Below, piece after piece: positions 24,376 through 32,941 of a stretch of DNA of 64,000 nucleotides. The stretch's first letter is position 1. The number at the start of each line of letters is the position of its first letter. The DNA comes from JAXHMB01 sp034521755 (lineage in GTDB: Bacteria; Bacteroidota; Rhodothermia; Balneolales; Balneolaceae), in NCBI GenBank assembly GCA_034521755.1, contig JAXHMB010000007.1, positions 1 to 64,000 of the forward strand. Direction: 5' to 3'. A program made the translations under genes and the position numbers. The notes beneath the pieces are model-generated. The model did no database searches and was not told the DNA's origin. It was given only the letters and a program-made list of their open reading frames with translations.

Positions 24376-25128
24376 AGAGCTTTGCAAAACCCAAAAAATC
24401 AAGCTTTGTCATTGCGAGGAGCGAAGCGACGAAGCAATCTCATAAACAACGCTCGATTCTATGAGATTGCCGCGCCTTATATTCGCTGTGCTCATATCAA
24501 GGCTCGCAATGACAGCTTTTTATTATATGATAAAATAAAATAAGTGAAAAAAGCCTACCACGTTTATATCCTCACCAATAAAAACAATACGGTACTCTAT
24601 ACCGGTGTAACCGGGGATATCATCCAGCGGGTATGGCAGCACAAGAATAAGCTGGTAGATGGTTTTACCAAAAGATACAATGTTACAAAGCTGGTTTACC
24701 TGGAAGAATACGGCAGCATCCATGATGCTATTGACCGGGAGAAACAAATCAAGGCAGGCCCGAGGCAGAAGAAGCTGGATTTAATAAATGAGATGAATCC
24801 TGAATGGAAGGATTTGTATAAGGACTTACTCCCATAATACCACTTGTCATTATACCGACCTGTCATTGCGAGGAGCAGCGCGACGAAGCAATCTCCCTTT
24901 CGGTGCTTGTTACCATGAGATTGCTTCACTTCGCTCATTACATTCGCTGCGTTCGCAATGACAGAACGTTGGTTGAGATTTAAGTTATCATTGCCAAGCC
25001 CTTGGATTAATGACGACCAAGCAATCTTCCTTATCACGCACGTTTACATAAGACTACCTTGTTTCACACTTCGTTCCCCGCTTGGGCGGGACGAGGCGCG
25101 ATGACCGTAAGGTTTTGCAAAGGCCTCT
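24376..25128. mobile_element. GIY-YIG-bearing repeat-bounded element
   Basis: A 753-bp unit. Left end Y: AGAGCTTTGCAAAACCC, then a palindrome (GTCATTGCGAGGAGCGAAGC ... CTCGCAATGAC, 24407-24513). The GIY-YIG gene follows, then a second copy of the palindrome (24855-24964) and end X, GTAAGGTTTTGCAAAGGCCT-CT at 24109-plus-1000 (25107-25128). The ends are inverted copies of TTTGCAAAACC. No convincing target duplication was seen. A 131-bp relative lacking the gene is at 14454-14584. Confidence 0.7.
24544..24837 (+). CDS. GIY-YIG nuclease domain protein (UPF0213-like)
   Basis: A 97-residue protein from a GTG start. The single-domain GIY-YIG pattern is clear: YHVYILTNKNNTVLYTGVT (the GIY and YIG positions), then DIIQRVWQHKN with the catalytic Arg, VDGFTKRYNVTKLVYLEEYG, and EKQIKAGPRQKKLDLINEMN with the metal-binding Glu. 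Such small nucleases have unknown cellular targets. The gene is the only one in the repeat element and is flanked by one palindrome on each side, so it may be the enzyme that moves the element. Confidence 0.88.
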   Translation: MKKAYHVYILTNKNNTVLYTGVTGDIIQRVWQHKNKLVDGFTKRYNVTKLVYLEEYGSIHDAIDREKQIKAGPRQKKLDLINEMNPEWKDLYKDLLP

Positions 25129-25211
25129 GTGACTAAAGTCAGTAAAATATTTTCTGGGATCTTGTTCTTTTAAAAAAATCAGATTTTAAATTACAAAAAG
25201 TGAATTCTTAT

Positions 25212-27269
25212 TTAAAAGAGTAGCCGAACCTGTATACCCACATCACTTCTTTTATTCCCATTAATTTCATTAAGCCCACTTCCTATCACCTGTTCGTCCT
25301 CAAAGATAGTAATTCCAAATTTTGCCCATATTTCCAGGAAGTTTAACGGCTCATAATTTACCAGCAAGTATAAACGCTGCCCTTGGCCAAAAAGCACTTC
25401 GTTGGAAAGCACATACAGCAGATCATTTTCAAACTGGTATACGCGTGTATCAAAACTTTCGGTGCTGTACATAGTGATGCGGCTATCGATCGTCCATTTA
25501 GGGCCGGGCACAAACCGAACATCCTGATAAAATAAATATCCATATTCCGTTGATTCTCCGGCCTGCCGGCTTTGCACCACTTCACCCCTGGTGCGCAGCC
25601 TGACCTTTGGATTTACCCAATACTGCAACTGTCCTCTTAGTGTTGAGCGTTTGGCTTTACCAAGACGCTGCTGAAGACGTCCGAACTCATCAGTGACCTC
25701 AAATTCGTCATCTTCTATCTCACTTCGCCCCTGTACATAAAACTGCAGGTTTCGATTTAAATCAACCTCTACAAGTGCCAGCCAATCATATCCCTGTGTA
25801 GACTGACTGGTGCCAAATCTTGGAGCCGGAAATCGATATTGGTCCATATAAGCACTCAGCGTAATCTTGTCATTCAGAGTATGGCGCAGTCCCAGGTAAA
25901 TACCCTTTTCATTTTGCGGCTGTCCTGAAACTTCACCAAAACCGTTTCCCAAAATGGATTGAAAATCTTTGGCATAGTTACGGTAAGCCAGCGTAAGCTC
26001 TGTGTTCGTTCCAACAGGGGTCTCCAGTCCTGTGATAAATCCGTAGCCGCCATTTTGACTGCGCGCCGCTTCTCCAAAAGCCACGGCCGGGCCAACCAAA
26101 AACTTATAGTCTATCCCAAATGCCGAATTATAGACGCCGGAAAAATCATACCGGTCTGCTATACTGTTACCGCCGTCAATATATTTATTGAATACCGTTT
26201 TGTAGCCTGTAGCACCAATAAAACCAAAAGGGAGCTCATAACGCAAATGCCCGCCGTATAACTCCTGACGTGTATTATTGTGAACTTCAAGGTCATTTTG
26301 AGTGCGGTTAAATCCATCTGTCTGCGGTGCGCGAATGGTATCACCTGCTATAACCGAGGCTGTGCGTTTCCTGTAAGAATAAAATCCTGAGAGCTGCAGC
26401 TTACCTCCATAAGTAGCCGCCACCCCACGAAAGCCATTGGTCTCCTGCGCTGAAGAGTAAGCCGAAACTCCACGCCCATTTCTATTGATGGTTCCTATCA
26501 CTTCGCGTCCCTTTCCAAAAGAGGCGCCATCCCACAGAACCAGCCCCTGCCCAAATGATAAGTCATAATCACCGACAACCAGCTGACGCAATTGACCATT
26601 ATTTTCCAAAGCTATATGCCAGGAGTTGTAGTCAAAATCGGTTGGACCTCCCAGCCGTTCACCTGCATCTTTTTGTTGCGTTATATTCACAGACAGATGA
26701 TCACTCCTATATCTGAAACGCTGATAATATTGAAACGGACTTCCTAAGTAACCGCCATCATCCGGAGACCGCTTAAAGCCGGCCTGCTTTTGTAATGTCC
26801 GCTGATATCTTGAAAAGACTTCAAAGTTTCCATCATTGGTCCAGTAACGATAATCGGTATACAATGCCCGCCCCAGCTCCAGCCCGGAGCCAATAGTAAC
26901 ATAAGGCCTCATTTTTTCCAGTGTAACAGGCCCAAGGCCACTTACTTCTGTCAGCTCATTCACGCTTTCATAAGGCTTTACATTTTTTCGGTAATCAACC
27001 ACACCGCGTGCCACTTTTAGATTTACTCCCGGAATACGCAAGAGCATATCAACCGTAGCAGTATTTATATTGATGGGGTTTGCCGCCAGATCCTGCAGGT
27101 ACTGGGTGAGACGTTCATTGTTAAAGTTGGGATTTTCAGGGTCAAAGCTTTCAAGTGCATCCTCAAGATCTTCCTGCACCTCAGAACGGGTACTGTCCCG
27201 GTCCTGGGCCTGTACCAGCACAGCAAAGCCAAAAGAAAGTAGAATTAATAAACAGATTCGATTTACCAT
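25212..27269 (-). CDS. Helix-hairpin-helix N-terminal, beta-barrel outer-membrane protein
   Basis: A 685-residue secreted protein: signal peptide (ICLLILLSFGFAVLVQAQ), an N-terminal region with two ComEA-like helix-hairpin-helix motifs (NPININTATVDMLLRIPGVN and LTEVSGLGPVTLEKMRPYV), then about 550 residues of alternating aromatic beta strands typical of an outer-membrane barrel (for example LSVNITQQKDAGERLGG, LEIWAKFGITIF). It ends in VRLLF, a barrel-type C-terminus. Start and preceding stop overlap as ATGGTAA, so it is translationally coupled to the PorV-like gene. Function unknown; the HhH part suggests DNA or protein contact in the periplasm. Confidence 0.75.
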   Translation of the reverse strand: MVNRICLLILLSFGFAVLVQAQDRDSTRSEVQEDLEDALESFDPENPNFNNERLTQYLQDLAANPININTATVDMLLRIPGVNLKVARGVVDYRKNVKPYESVNELTEVSGLGPVTLEKMRPYVTIGSGLELGRALYTDYRYWTNDGNFEVFSRYQRTLQKQAGFKRSPDDGGYLGSPFQYYQRFRYRSDHLSVNITQQKDAGERLGGPTDFDYNSWHIALENNGQLRQLVVGDYDLSFGQGLVLWDGASFGKGREVIGTINRNGRGVSAYSSAQETNGFRGVAATYGGKLQLSGFYSYRKRTASVIAGDTIRAPQTDGFNRTQNDLEVHNNTRQELYGGHLRYELPFGFIGATGYKTVFNKYIDGGNSIADRYDFSGVYNSAFGIDYKFLVGPAVAFGEAARSQNGGYGFITGLETPVGTNTELTLAYRNYAKDFQSILGNGFGEVSGQPQNEKGIYLGLRHTLNDKITLSAYMDQYRFPAPRFGTSQSTQGYDWLALVEVDLNRNLQFYVQGRSEIEDDEFEVTDEFGRLQQRLGKAKRSTLRGQLQYWVNPKVRLRTRGEVVQSRQAGESTEYGYLFYQDVRFVPGPKWTIDSRITMYSTESFDTRVYQFENDLLYVLSNEVLFGQGQRLYLLVNYEPLNFLEIWAKFGITIFEDEQVIGSGLNEINGNKRSDVGIQVRLLF

Positions 27270-28099
27270 GTGATATTCAAATCTAAGCCGGGACTTATAC
27301 CCAATACAGGATTTTCATGCTGCTGGGCCACAATGTTTATACCCCATAAATCAGTATTATACCCGAATCCGGCTGAGAATGTCAGCGGTTCTGTAGTAAC
27401 GCCTGCCCTGCCCCTCAGATTTTCGATGATCTTAATTTCTGCACCTCCGCGGTAGGAAACAGGAAAACGAACATCCTTGTACACATCAGAGGTAAACAGA
27501 AACAGGTCGGATACCTGATAAGCAAAGCCAATACTCAGATCACGTACCGGTTCTTCGGCAATGTTATTGAACTCACCGTACTTAGGCTGATTTATATTCG
27601 TCGCCTTGGCGCCTATCCAAAGATTGTCAATAATTTGTGCTGCCAGGCCAACATTAATACCCAAAGCTCCAAAAGAACCGTGCCCGTCACCCTGCACTAC
27701 ATGATTATAATTGAGAGCGGCTCCATAGTGGAATCCCTGAAAAGAATTCTTATAGCTGACTCTGAGCTGATTTTCATTGAACAGGTCATCTCCATACCGA
27801 TATACTCCGGCACCGATCACACCGAATTCTGTGGGATAAGTGGCAGCTACCGCCATGTCAGTAAGTTCTGAAAATCCATAATAACGGATACCAAAAAAGG
27901 AAACGCTCTTTCTATCTTCACTTGACATTGCAGGGTTTGCAAACACAGCCCATGTACTGTTAGGCAATGCACTGGTAGCCTGACCTAAACTTATTTCCCT
28001 TGCCCCCAGTGTTGCCTGGCTATAGCCGGAAAAGGTGATTCCCAAAAGCAGAAAGGCGAAAAATAACGGTCTCTTAAAATTTAAAGGCTTAGTTTTCAA
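27263..28099 (-). CDS. PorV/PorQ-like outer-membrane beta-barrel protein
   Basis: A 278-residue protein with a signal peptide (FFAFLLLGITFSGYSQ) and the FadL/PorV-type start of the mature protein, LGAREISLGQATSALPNSTW followed by AVFANPA, where the barrel family has its conserved NPA. The rest is amphipathic beta strand up to the terminal LDLNITW. It differs from the true PorV at 48396 by its shorter length. First gene of a two-gene unit with the HhH/barrel protein; divergent from the DUF4835 gene. Probably a surface-protein partner in the outer membrane; exact role unknown. Confidence 0.7.
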   Translation of the reverse strand: MKTKPLNFKRPLFFAFLLLGITFSGYSQATLGAREISLGQATSALPNSTWAVFANPAMSSEDRKSVSFFGIRYYGFSELTDMAVAATYPTEFGVIGAGVYRYGDDLFNENQLRVSYKNSFQGFHYGAALNYNHVVQGDGHGSFGALGINVGLAAQIIDNLWIGAKATNINQPKYGEFNNIAEEPVRDLSIGFAYQVSDLFLFTSDVYKDVRFPVSYRGGAEIKIIENLRGRAGVTTEPLTFSAGFGYNTDLWGINIVAQQHENPVLGISPGLDLNITW

Positions 28100-28151
28100 A
28101 ATTTTGTATCATTAAATAGATGAACACTTATTTATAATCTATGGATTAGGA

Positions 28152-29078
28152 ATGAAATTATCCTCTTTTCAAGAAAATTATCCGGTTACGTTTGTTTTAT
28201 CCGTTGCATTTGCACTCCTTTTTTTACCCTTCCGGGTACATGCACAGGAAATCAATGCTACCGTACAGGTTGACCGCAGCCAGATAAACAGTGCTTCAAT
28301 AAATTATTTAGATAACCTGAGTACTGATATTGAGTCCTACCTTAATGAGCACGATTGGATTGGCCCCAATTATATGGAACACGAGCGAATTAATGCTACT
28401 ATCCAGATCACCCTTATGAGCGTAGATAACAACTTCAATTTTGAAGCGAATATAGTCGTGCGATCACAGCGACCCATCTATAATACTACTCAACAGACAA
28501 CGGTCTTCCTGTATAATGATGAAAACTGGACATTCAACTATACACCCAATCGCGGCTTTGTTCATGATGAACTCCAGTTTGACGAGCTCACTACCCTGCT
28601 CGATTTCTATGCCTATATCATCATTGGATACGATTTTGATACTTTTTCTGAACTGGGCGGAAGTCCCTATTTCAGTGAAGCCAATAACCTTGTCGCCATT
28701 GGCCAAACAACATCTTCTACCGGGTGGTCGCGCACCAGCAGCACCCGCAGAAACAGAGCCCAGCTTATTGCCGATCTTCTTAATCCCAATTTTAGACTAT
28801 TACGCCGAGCCAGCTACATCTATCACCGCCTGGGAGTTGATCAATTTCTCAGTAATCCCGTTGAAGCTCGACAGGAAATTCTGCGGGCTTTAGAGATGAT
28901 CGAAGAAGCAAAGGGAAATACAATAAACAACCTGCTGTTTGATACCTTTTTTAATGCCAAATACCGAGAGTTTGTCTCCATTTTTGAGGATGCCAAAACA
29001 GAGGTTCGACTTGAAGCCTACAATCTGCTCACAAATATAGATCAGGGTCATCTTACCGAATACAACAAGCTGCAATAA
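28152..29078 (+). CDS. DUF4835 protein (PorD-like)
   Basis: A 308-residue protein with a signal peptide (VAFALLFLPFRVHAQEINAT). The body carries the DUF4835 features: INATIQITLMSV, VVRSQRPIYNTT, LTTLLDFYAYIIIGYDFDTF and GWSRTSSTRRNRAQLIADLL, then a helical C-terminus with NLLFDTFFNAKYREFVSIF. The family occurs in Bacteroidota with type IX secretion and some members are called PorD; the biochemical role is not known. Divergent from the PorV-like/HhH pair, which together with PorV at 48 kb supports type IX secretion in this organism. Confidence 0.85.
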   Translation: MKLSSFQENYPVTFVLSVAFALLFLPFRVHAQEINATVQVDRSQINSASINYLDNLSTDIESYLNEHDWIGPNYMEHERINATIQITLMSVDNNFNFEANIVVRSQRPIYNTTQQTTVFLYNDENWTFNYTPNRGFVHDELQFDELTTLLDFYAYIIIGYDFDTFSELGGSPYFSEANNLVAIGQTTSSTGWSRTSSTRRNRAQLIADLLNPNFRLLRRASYIYHRLGVDQFLSNPVEARQEILRALEMIEEAKGNTINNLLFDTFFNAKYREFVSIFEDAKTEVRLEAYNLLTNIDQGHLTEYNKLQ

Positions 29079-29085
29079 CAATGTT

Positions 29086-29156
29086 GAATTTTGAATGTTG
29101 TATTCTCAATTAGAAAAAAGTTATCATAATAATTCAGAATTCAACATTCACAATTC
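29086..29156. repeat. Empty inverted heptad pair (GAATNTT type)
   Basis: Left arm, top strand: GAATTTT, GAATGTT, GTATTCT, CAATTAG (29086-29113). Right arm, minus strand: GAATTGT, GAATGTT, GAATTCT, GAATTAT (29129-29156). The period is exactly 7 in both arms but the words differ from the GTTGAAG type. It lies between the DUF4835 gene and etfB. Confidence 0.65.
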
Positions 29157-29238
29157 ATAATTTCCAAATAGGTTTTGTATATTCTAAGGCCTTGAAATGG
29201 GCTGAAAATTTCCAATCTAATTGAAAAAGATATTACAC

Positions 29239-30009
29239 ATGAAATTTTACGTTTGTATAAAGCAAGTGCCTGATGTCAACGCACCGATCCAAATTAAGGA
29301 AGGTCAGCTTATTCAGGATACCAACCGGATGATACTCAATGCTTATGACGCATCAGCCGTAGAAGAAGCTTTGGTACTGAAAGAAGCTCACGGCGGCGAA
29401 GTTGAAGTTGTATCCGTTGGCCCTGACAAAGTAACTGAAACGATTCGAAAAGCCTTGGCCATGGGCGCTGATAAAGCAGTGCATATTCAAACCTCAGGCG
29501 ATGCAGAGTATGACTCGGCCACATATGCCACCATTCTAGCAAAGTTTTTTGAAGATAAAGAGTATGATGTCATTTCCTGTGGAAAACAGTCGCAGGACAC
29601 TGACGCCGGACTGGCAGGAAGTATGCTCGCTGAAAAGCTGAACCTTCCCTATGCTACAAACGCTGTAGGACTGGAGATGGACAGCGACAAACTCGTGGTA
29701 AAGCGTCAGGGGGATTCCGGACAGGAAATAATCGGACTCCCTTCTCCTTGTCTGGTAACCTGCTCTAATGATATGAATGATCCGCGAATTCCCAGTTTGA
29801 AGGGAATTATGCAGTCGAAACGTAAACCCATGGAAACCATTGAACTCTCTTCTCTTGGTATTGATGAAAGCGAGTTATCACCCAAGACAAAGGTTACAGG
29901 CTACCAGGAAAAGCCCGGACGAGAACCCGGACAAAAGTTTGAAGGAGAGCCGGAAGAAATGGCTCAGCAGGTGGCCAAACTGCTTGATGAAGAAGCAAAC
30001 GTAATTTAA
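29239..30009 (+). CDS. etfB: Electron transfer flavoprotein beta subunit
   Basis: A 256-residue protein. The ATG at 29239 is used because the family begins MKFYVCIKQVPD; a TTG 18 nt upstream is in frame but would add an unrelated extension. Motifs: QDTNRMILNAYDASAVEEAL, GPDKVTETIRKALAMGADKA, GKQSQDTDAGLAGSMLAEKL and CLVTCSNDMNDPRIPSLKGI. It binds AMP and pairs with EtfA to carry electrons from acyl-CoA dehydrogenases. It heads the ETF / ETF-quinone oxidoreductase / acyl-CoA dehydrogenase cluster. Confidence 0.95.
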   Translation: MKFYVCIKQVPDVNAPIQIKEGQLIQDTNRMILNAYDASAVEEALVLKEAHGGEVEVVSVGPDKVTETIRKALAMGADKAVHIQTSGDAEYDSATYATILAKFFEDKEYDVISCGKQSQDTDAGLAGSMLAEKLNLPYATNAVGLEMDSDKLVVKRQGDSGQEIIGLPSPCLVTCSNDMNDPRIPSLKGIMQSKRKPMETIELSSLGIDESELSPKTKVTGYQEKPGREPGQKFEGEPEEMAQQVAKLLDEEANVI

Positions 30010-30087
30010 TAAAACTGATCGCTGCCTGTTTTAAAATTACTGCTTACAAAAGACACGAATTTAAATTTATACTAGATCATAAGACTC

Positions 30088-31062
30088 ATGAGCACACTAC
30101 TGACCCACATCGCAATTAGTGACGGAAAAATTAAGCGGTCTTCTCTGGAAGTCCTATCACACTGCAAACAACTGGCTGAAAATAACGGCCATGCTGCTGA
30201 AGCTGTAATCATTGATGCTGATGCTTCTAACTATGTAGATCAGGTTAAAAGCTATGGAGCCGAAAAGATTTATACAATGGAAGACCCGATTTTCAAAAAC
30301 CACATGAATACACCGCTGCTTAAAGCTTTTGCAAAAGTGATGGAGGAAGCCAATCCCCACGTATTTGCTTTTGCATCAACAGAAAGTACGAAAGACATTC
30401 TCGGGGCCCTGGCAGCAAATCAAGATGCAGCGGTACTCTCTGATGTTTCGGAATTTGACCTCATTGATGGAGGCATTTCTGCCAAGCGCCCTGTAATGGC
30501 GGCTAAAATTCTTTCTTCAACCGAAGCACATGATGATCAAATTCTGGTTTCTGTACGATCCGGTTCTTATGACCTCGTCGAAAATGAAACAGATGCAGAA
30601 GTAGTAAATATTGATTTCAGCTTCGATGAAAGTGAACTTCAAGCAACACTTCGTGAAATTATTGGCGCATCCGGTGATAAAATTGATCTTTCTGAAGCTG
30701 AAACAATCGTAGCTGCAGGACGTGGCGCCAAGGATGAAGAAGGACAAAATCTAATCAATGAGTTGGCTGATGTACTGGGTGCCGGAATTGGGGCTTCACG
30801 TGCTTTAACAGAAGCAGGAATTATGGATCCAAGCCTGCAAATAGGTCAGACCGGTAAAGTGGTCTCTCCTCAACTTTATATTGCTATAGGTATTTCCGGA
30901 GCTATCCAGCATGTTGCAGGGATGGCTAACTCGAAAGTAATTGTAGCTATTAATAAAGATCCTGACGCACCCATTTTTGAAATTGCCGATTATGGCATTG
31001 TTGGAGACCTGTATAAAGTATTACCTCCATTTATTGAGGAGCTGAAAAAGATTAGGAACTAA
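30088..31062 (+). CDS. etfA: Electron transfer flavoprotein alpha subunit
   Basis: A 324-residue protein. The C-terminal FAD domain is clear: AAGRGAKDEEG, LADVLGAGIGASRALTEAG, IGQTGKVVSPQLYIAIGISG, AIQHVAGMANSKVIVAINKD, FEIADYGIVGDLYKVLP. It accepts electrons from acyl-CoA dehydrogenases via FAD and passes them to ETF-quinone oxidoreductase. It is 78 nt downstream of etfB and followed by an inverted heptad pair. Confidence 0.96.
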   Translation: MSTLLTHIAISDGKIKRSSLEVLSHCKQLAENNGHAAEAVIIDADASNYVDQVKSYGAEKIYTMEDPIFKNHMNTPLLKAFAKVMEEANPHVFAFASTESTKDILGALAANQDAAVLSDVSEFDLIDGGISAKRPVMAAKILSSTEAHDDQILVSVRSGSYDLVENETDAEVVNIDFSFDESELQATLREIIGASGDKIDLSEAETIVAAGRGAKDEEGQNLINELADVLGAGIGASRALTEAGIMDPSLQIGQTGKVVSPQLYIAIGISGAIQHVAGMANSKVIVAINKDPDAPIFEIADYGIVGDLYKVLPPFIEELKKIRN

Positions 31063-31065
31063 GTT

Positions 31066-31129
31066 GTTACAGGTTGAAAGTTGAATGTTATAATCGTTCA
31101 ACAAAAACCTTCAACCTGTAACTTTTAAC
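31066..31129. repeat. Empty inverted heptad pair between etfA and the ETF-quinone oxidoreductase gene
   Basis: Left arm, top strand: GTTACAG, GTTGAAA, GTTGAAT, GTTATAA (31066-31093). Right arm, minus strand: GTTAAAA, GTTACAG, GTTGAAG (31109-31129). The arms can pair over GTTACAGGTTGAA. There is no T-tract, so it is not an ordinary intrinsic terminator, though the hairpin could still affect the transcript. Confidence 0.85.
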
Positions 31130-31141
31130 CTCTATTTAATT

Positions 31142-32470
31142 ATGGAAGACGAAACATTTGACTGTATCATTGTTGGTGCCGGGGTGGCAGGCTTGGCTGC
31201 TGCTATGACTTTAGCCCGCAATAACATGAAGTTTCTGCTGATTGAGAAAGGAGAATTTGCCGGAGCCAAAAATGTTTCCGGGGGTGTGCTCTGGGGCAGT
31301 GATCTGGCTAAGCTTGTTCCCAATTACTGGGAGGAAGAAGATGCCGGATGGGAACGCTTCATCAACCATCGGCGGCTCACCTTCATGGACGATCAGTCAA
31401 CTTTTTCGGTTGATTTCAAGTCTTCTCATTTCAACGAAACACCCTACACCGGAGTTGTTGTGCTGCGCTCGAAGTTTGATCGCTGGCTGGCCGGCAAAGT
31501 TGAAGATGCTATTGCTGAAAGTGATTACCCTATGGATTCTTTCATCGCAACCAATATTAAGGTAGATGAAATTCTGATGGAAGATGACAAAGCCGTAGGC
31601 ATCCGCACCGGCGAAGAAGAGTTTCATGCTAACAGTGTAATTATTGCCGAGGGTGTTAATAACTTACTAACACGTCAGGTTGGGCTGCAGGATGATTATG
31701 TGCCCGCTGATCATGTATTGACCGGTATCAAAGAAATTATACGTTATGATCAGGATCAGCTAGAAGATCGCTTTCAGCTGAATGGATTAAGCGGCATGTC
31801 TAATGAATTTATCGGATATGCCACGGATGGCGTTGAAGGCGGTGGATTTCTATATACAAACCGCGATACCATTTCTATTGGGCTTGTTCTTGGGCTCAAA
31901 GATCTTCGGGAGAAGAAGAAAAGTCCTCATGATATTTTAAATCATTTTAAAAGCCACCCGGTAATACAGGATACTATTAAAGGCGGAGAAGTTGTGGAGT
32001 ATTCTGCTCATGTGGTTTCTTCCGGTGATAAGCGCGTCATGCCTAAAGAATTGTATAAAGACGGCGTACTACTTTGTGGAGAAGCGGCTAACCTGTTGAT
32101 GAACGCGGGCAAAGCCATTCAGGGTATGGATTATGCCATGAGATCCGGAATTCTGGCAGCAGAAACAATCGTTGATGCAAAGGAAAAAGATGATTACACA
32201 TCCAGTACATTGAAAAGTTATCGCAAAGCACTGGACGAAAGCTACGTAATGAAAGACATGAATGGATTTCAGGACGCTGTACATATGCTGCACAGTCCCG
32301 AAATGTTCAAAGATGTGCCAAACCTGATCTGTGATTTCGGCAAGAAATTTTTCTCCATTAAAAGTGAGCCGACCAAGAAGTCACGCAAGCTCATGGCTGA
32401 ATCCATCAAAGAACACTCGTCCTATTGGGATCTGATAAAAATAGGACTCAAAGGAGCAAAATCACTTTAG
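31142..32470 (+). CDS. fixC: Electron transfer flavoprotein-quinone oxidoreductase, FixC-type
   Basis: A 442-residue FAD protein. Dinucleotide loop DCIIVGAGVAGLAAAMTLA at residues 6-24, GEFAGAKNVSGGVLWG, FDRWLAGKVEDA, GVNNLLTRQVGL, GFLYTNRDTISIGLVLGL, and ALLCGEAANLLMN-like VLLCGEAANLLMNAGKAIQG. It lacks the C-terminal ferredoxin domain of mitochondrial ETF-QO; that role falls to the FixX-like gene downstream. It passes electrons from ETF to quinone at the membrane. Confidence 0.93.
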   Translation: MEDETFDCIIVGAGVAGLAAAMTLARNNMKFLLIEKGEFAGAKNVSGGVLWGSDLAKLVPNYWEEEDAGWERFINHRRLTFMDDQSTFSVDFKSSHFNETPYTGVVVLRSKFDRWLAGKVEDAIAESDYPMDSFIATNIKVDEILMEDDKAVGIRTGEEEFHANSVIIAEGVNNLLTRQVGLQDDYVPADHVLTGIKEIIRYDQDQLEDRFQLNGLSGMSNEFIGYATDGVEGGGFLYTNRDTISIGLVLGLKDLREKKKSPHDILNHFKSHPVIQDTIKGGEVVEYSAHVVSSGDKRVMPKELYKDGVLLCGEAANLLMNAGKAIQGMDYAMRSGILAAETIVDAKEKDDYTSSTLKSYRKALDESYVMKDMNGFQDAVHMLHSPEMFKDVPNLICDFGKKFFSIKSEPTKKSRKLMAESIKEHSSYWDLIKIGLKGAKSL

Positions 32471-32540
32471 CATTATGTACATCTAATTATCTGTCCGTCC
32501 GGCTGGCGGATCAGAATGACACGATATAGATAAAATCATT

Positions 32541-32844
32541 ATGAAATTATTGAAACTTACAGAACGACTTAGGACTGGTAAGCTATCGCAACCAGGCAAA
32601 ATCTGATATCAAGCCACATATTGTTGTGGATACGGATATTTGTAATTCAACATGTCCGCATAAATGCACTACCTATGTGTGCCCTGCCAATTGTTATACC
32701 ATGGATGAAAATGGTACTGTTCATTTTCAGGTTGAAGATTGTATAGAATGCGGCACATGTATGTATGCTTGCGATCAGGGCGCTGTTGACTGGAATTATC
32801 CTGATCCTGAAATAGGCCGCGGTGTTAACTGGAACTTTGGATAA
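32541..32844 (+). pseudogene. fixX: FixX-like ferredoxin, one-base frameshift near the start
   Basis: From ATG 32541 the frame reads MKLLKLTERLR and then stops early. Removing one A at 32574 joins it to VSYRNQAKSDIKPHIVVDT and the ferredoxin body with CNSTCPHKCTTYVCPANC and CIECGTCMYACDQGAVDW. The result is 100 residues, the normal FixX length. The cysteine pattern gives one clear 4Fe-4S site (CxxCxxxC) plus extra N-terminal cysteines. Without repair a GTG at 32626 would give only 72 residues. It works with FixC as the iron-sulfur part of the ETF-quinone oxidoreductase. Confidence 0.85.
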
Positions 32845-32941
32845 GTCTTTTTGGCGCCTGTAACCATTTTTAACATTTTCTGTAAACTATTTTAACTGTA
32901 TTACGTTTATCCTTATAAAGACTTTAACCAACTGATTTATT

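Noticed and set aside
31066..31129. Intrinsic terminator after etfA
   Set aside because: The hairpin has no T-tract and the same arrays occur elsewhere around genes; termination cannot be claimed.
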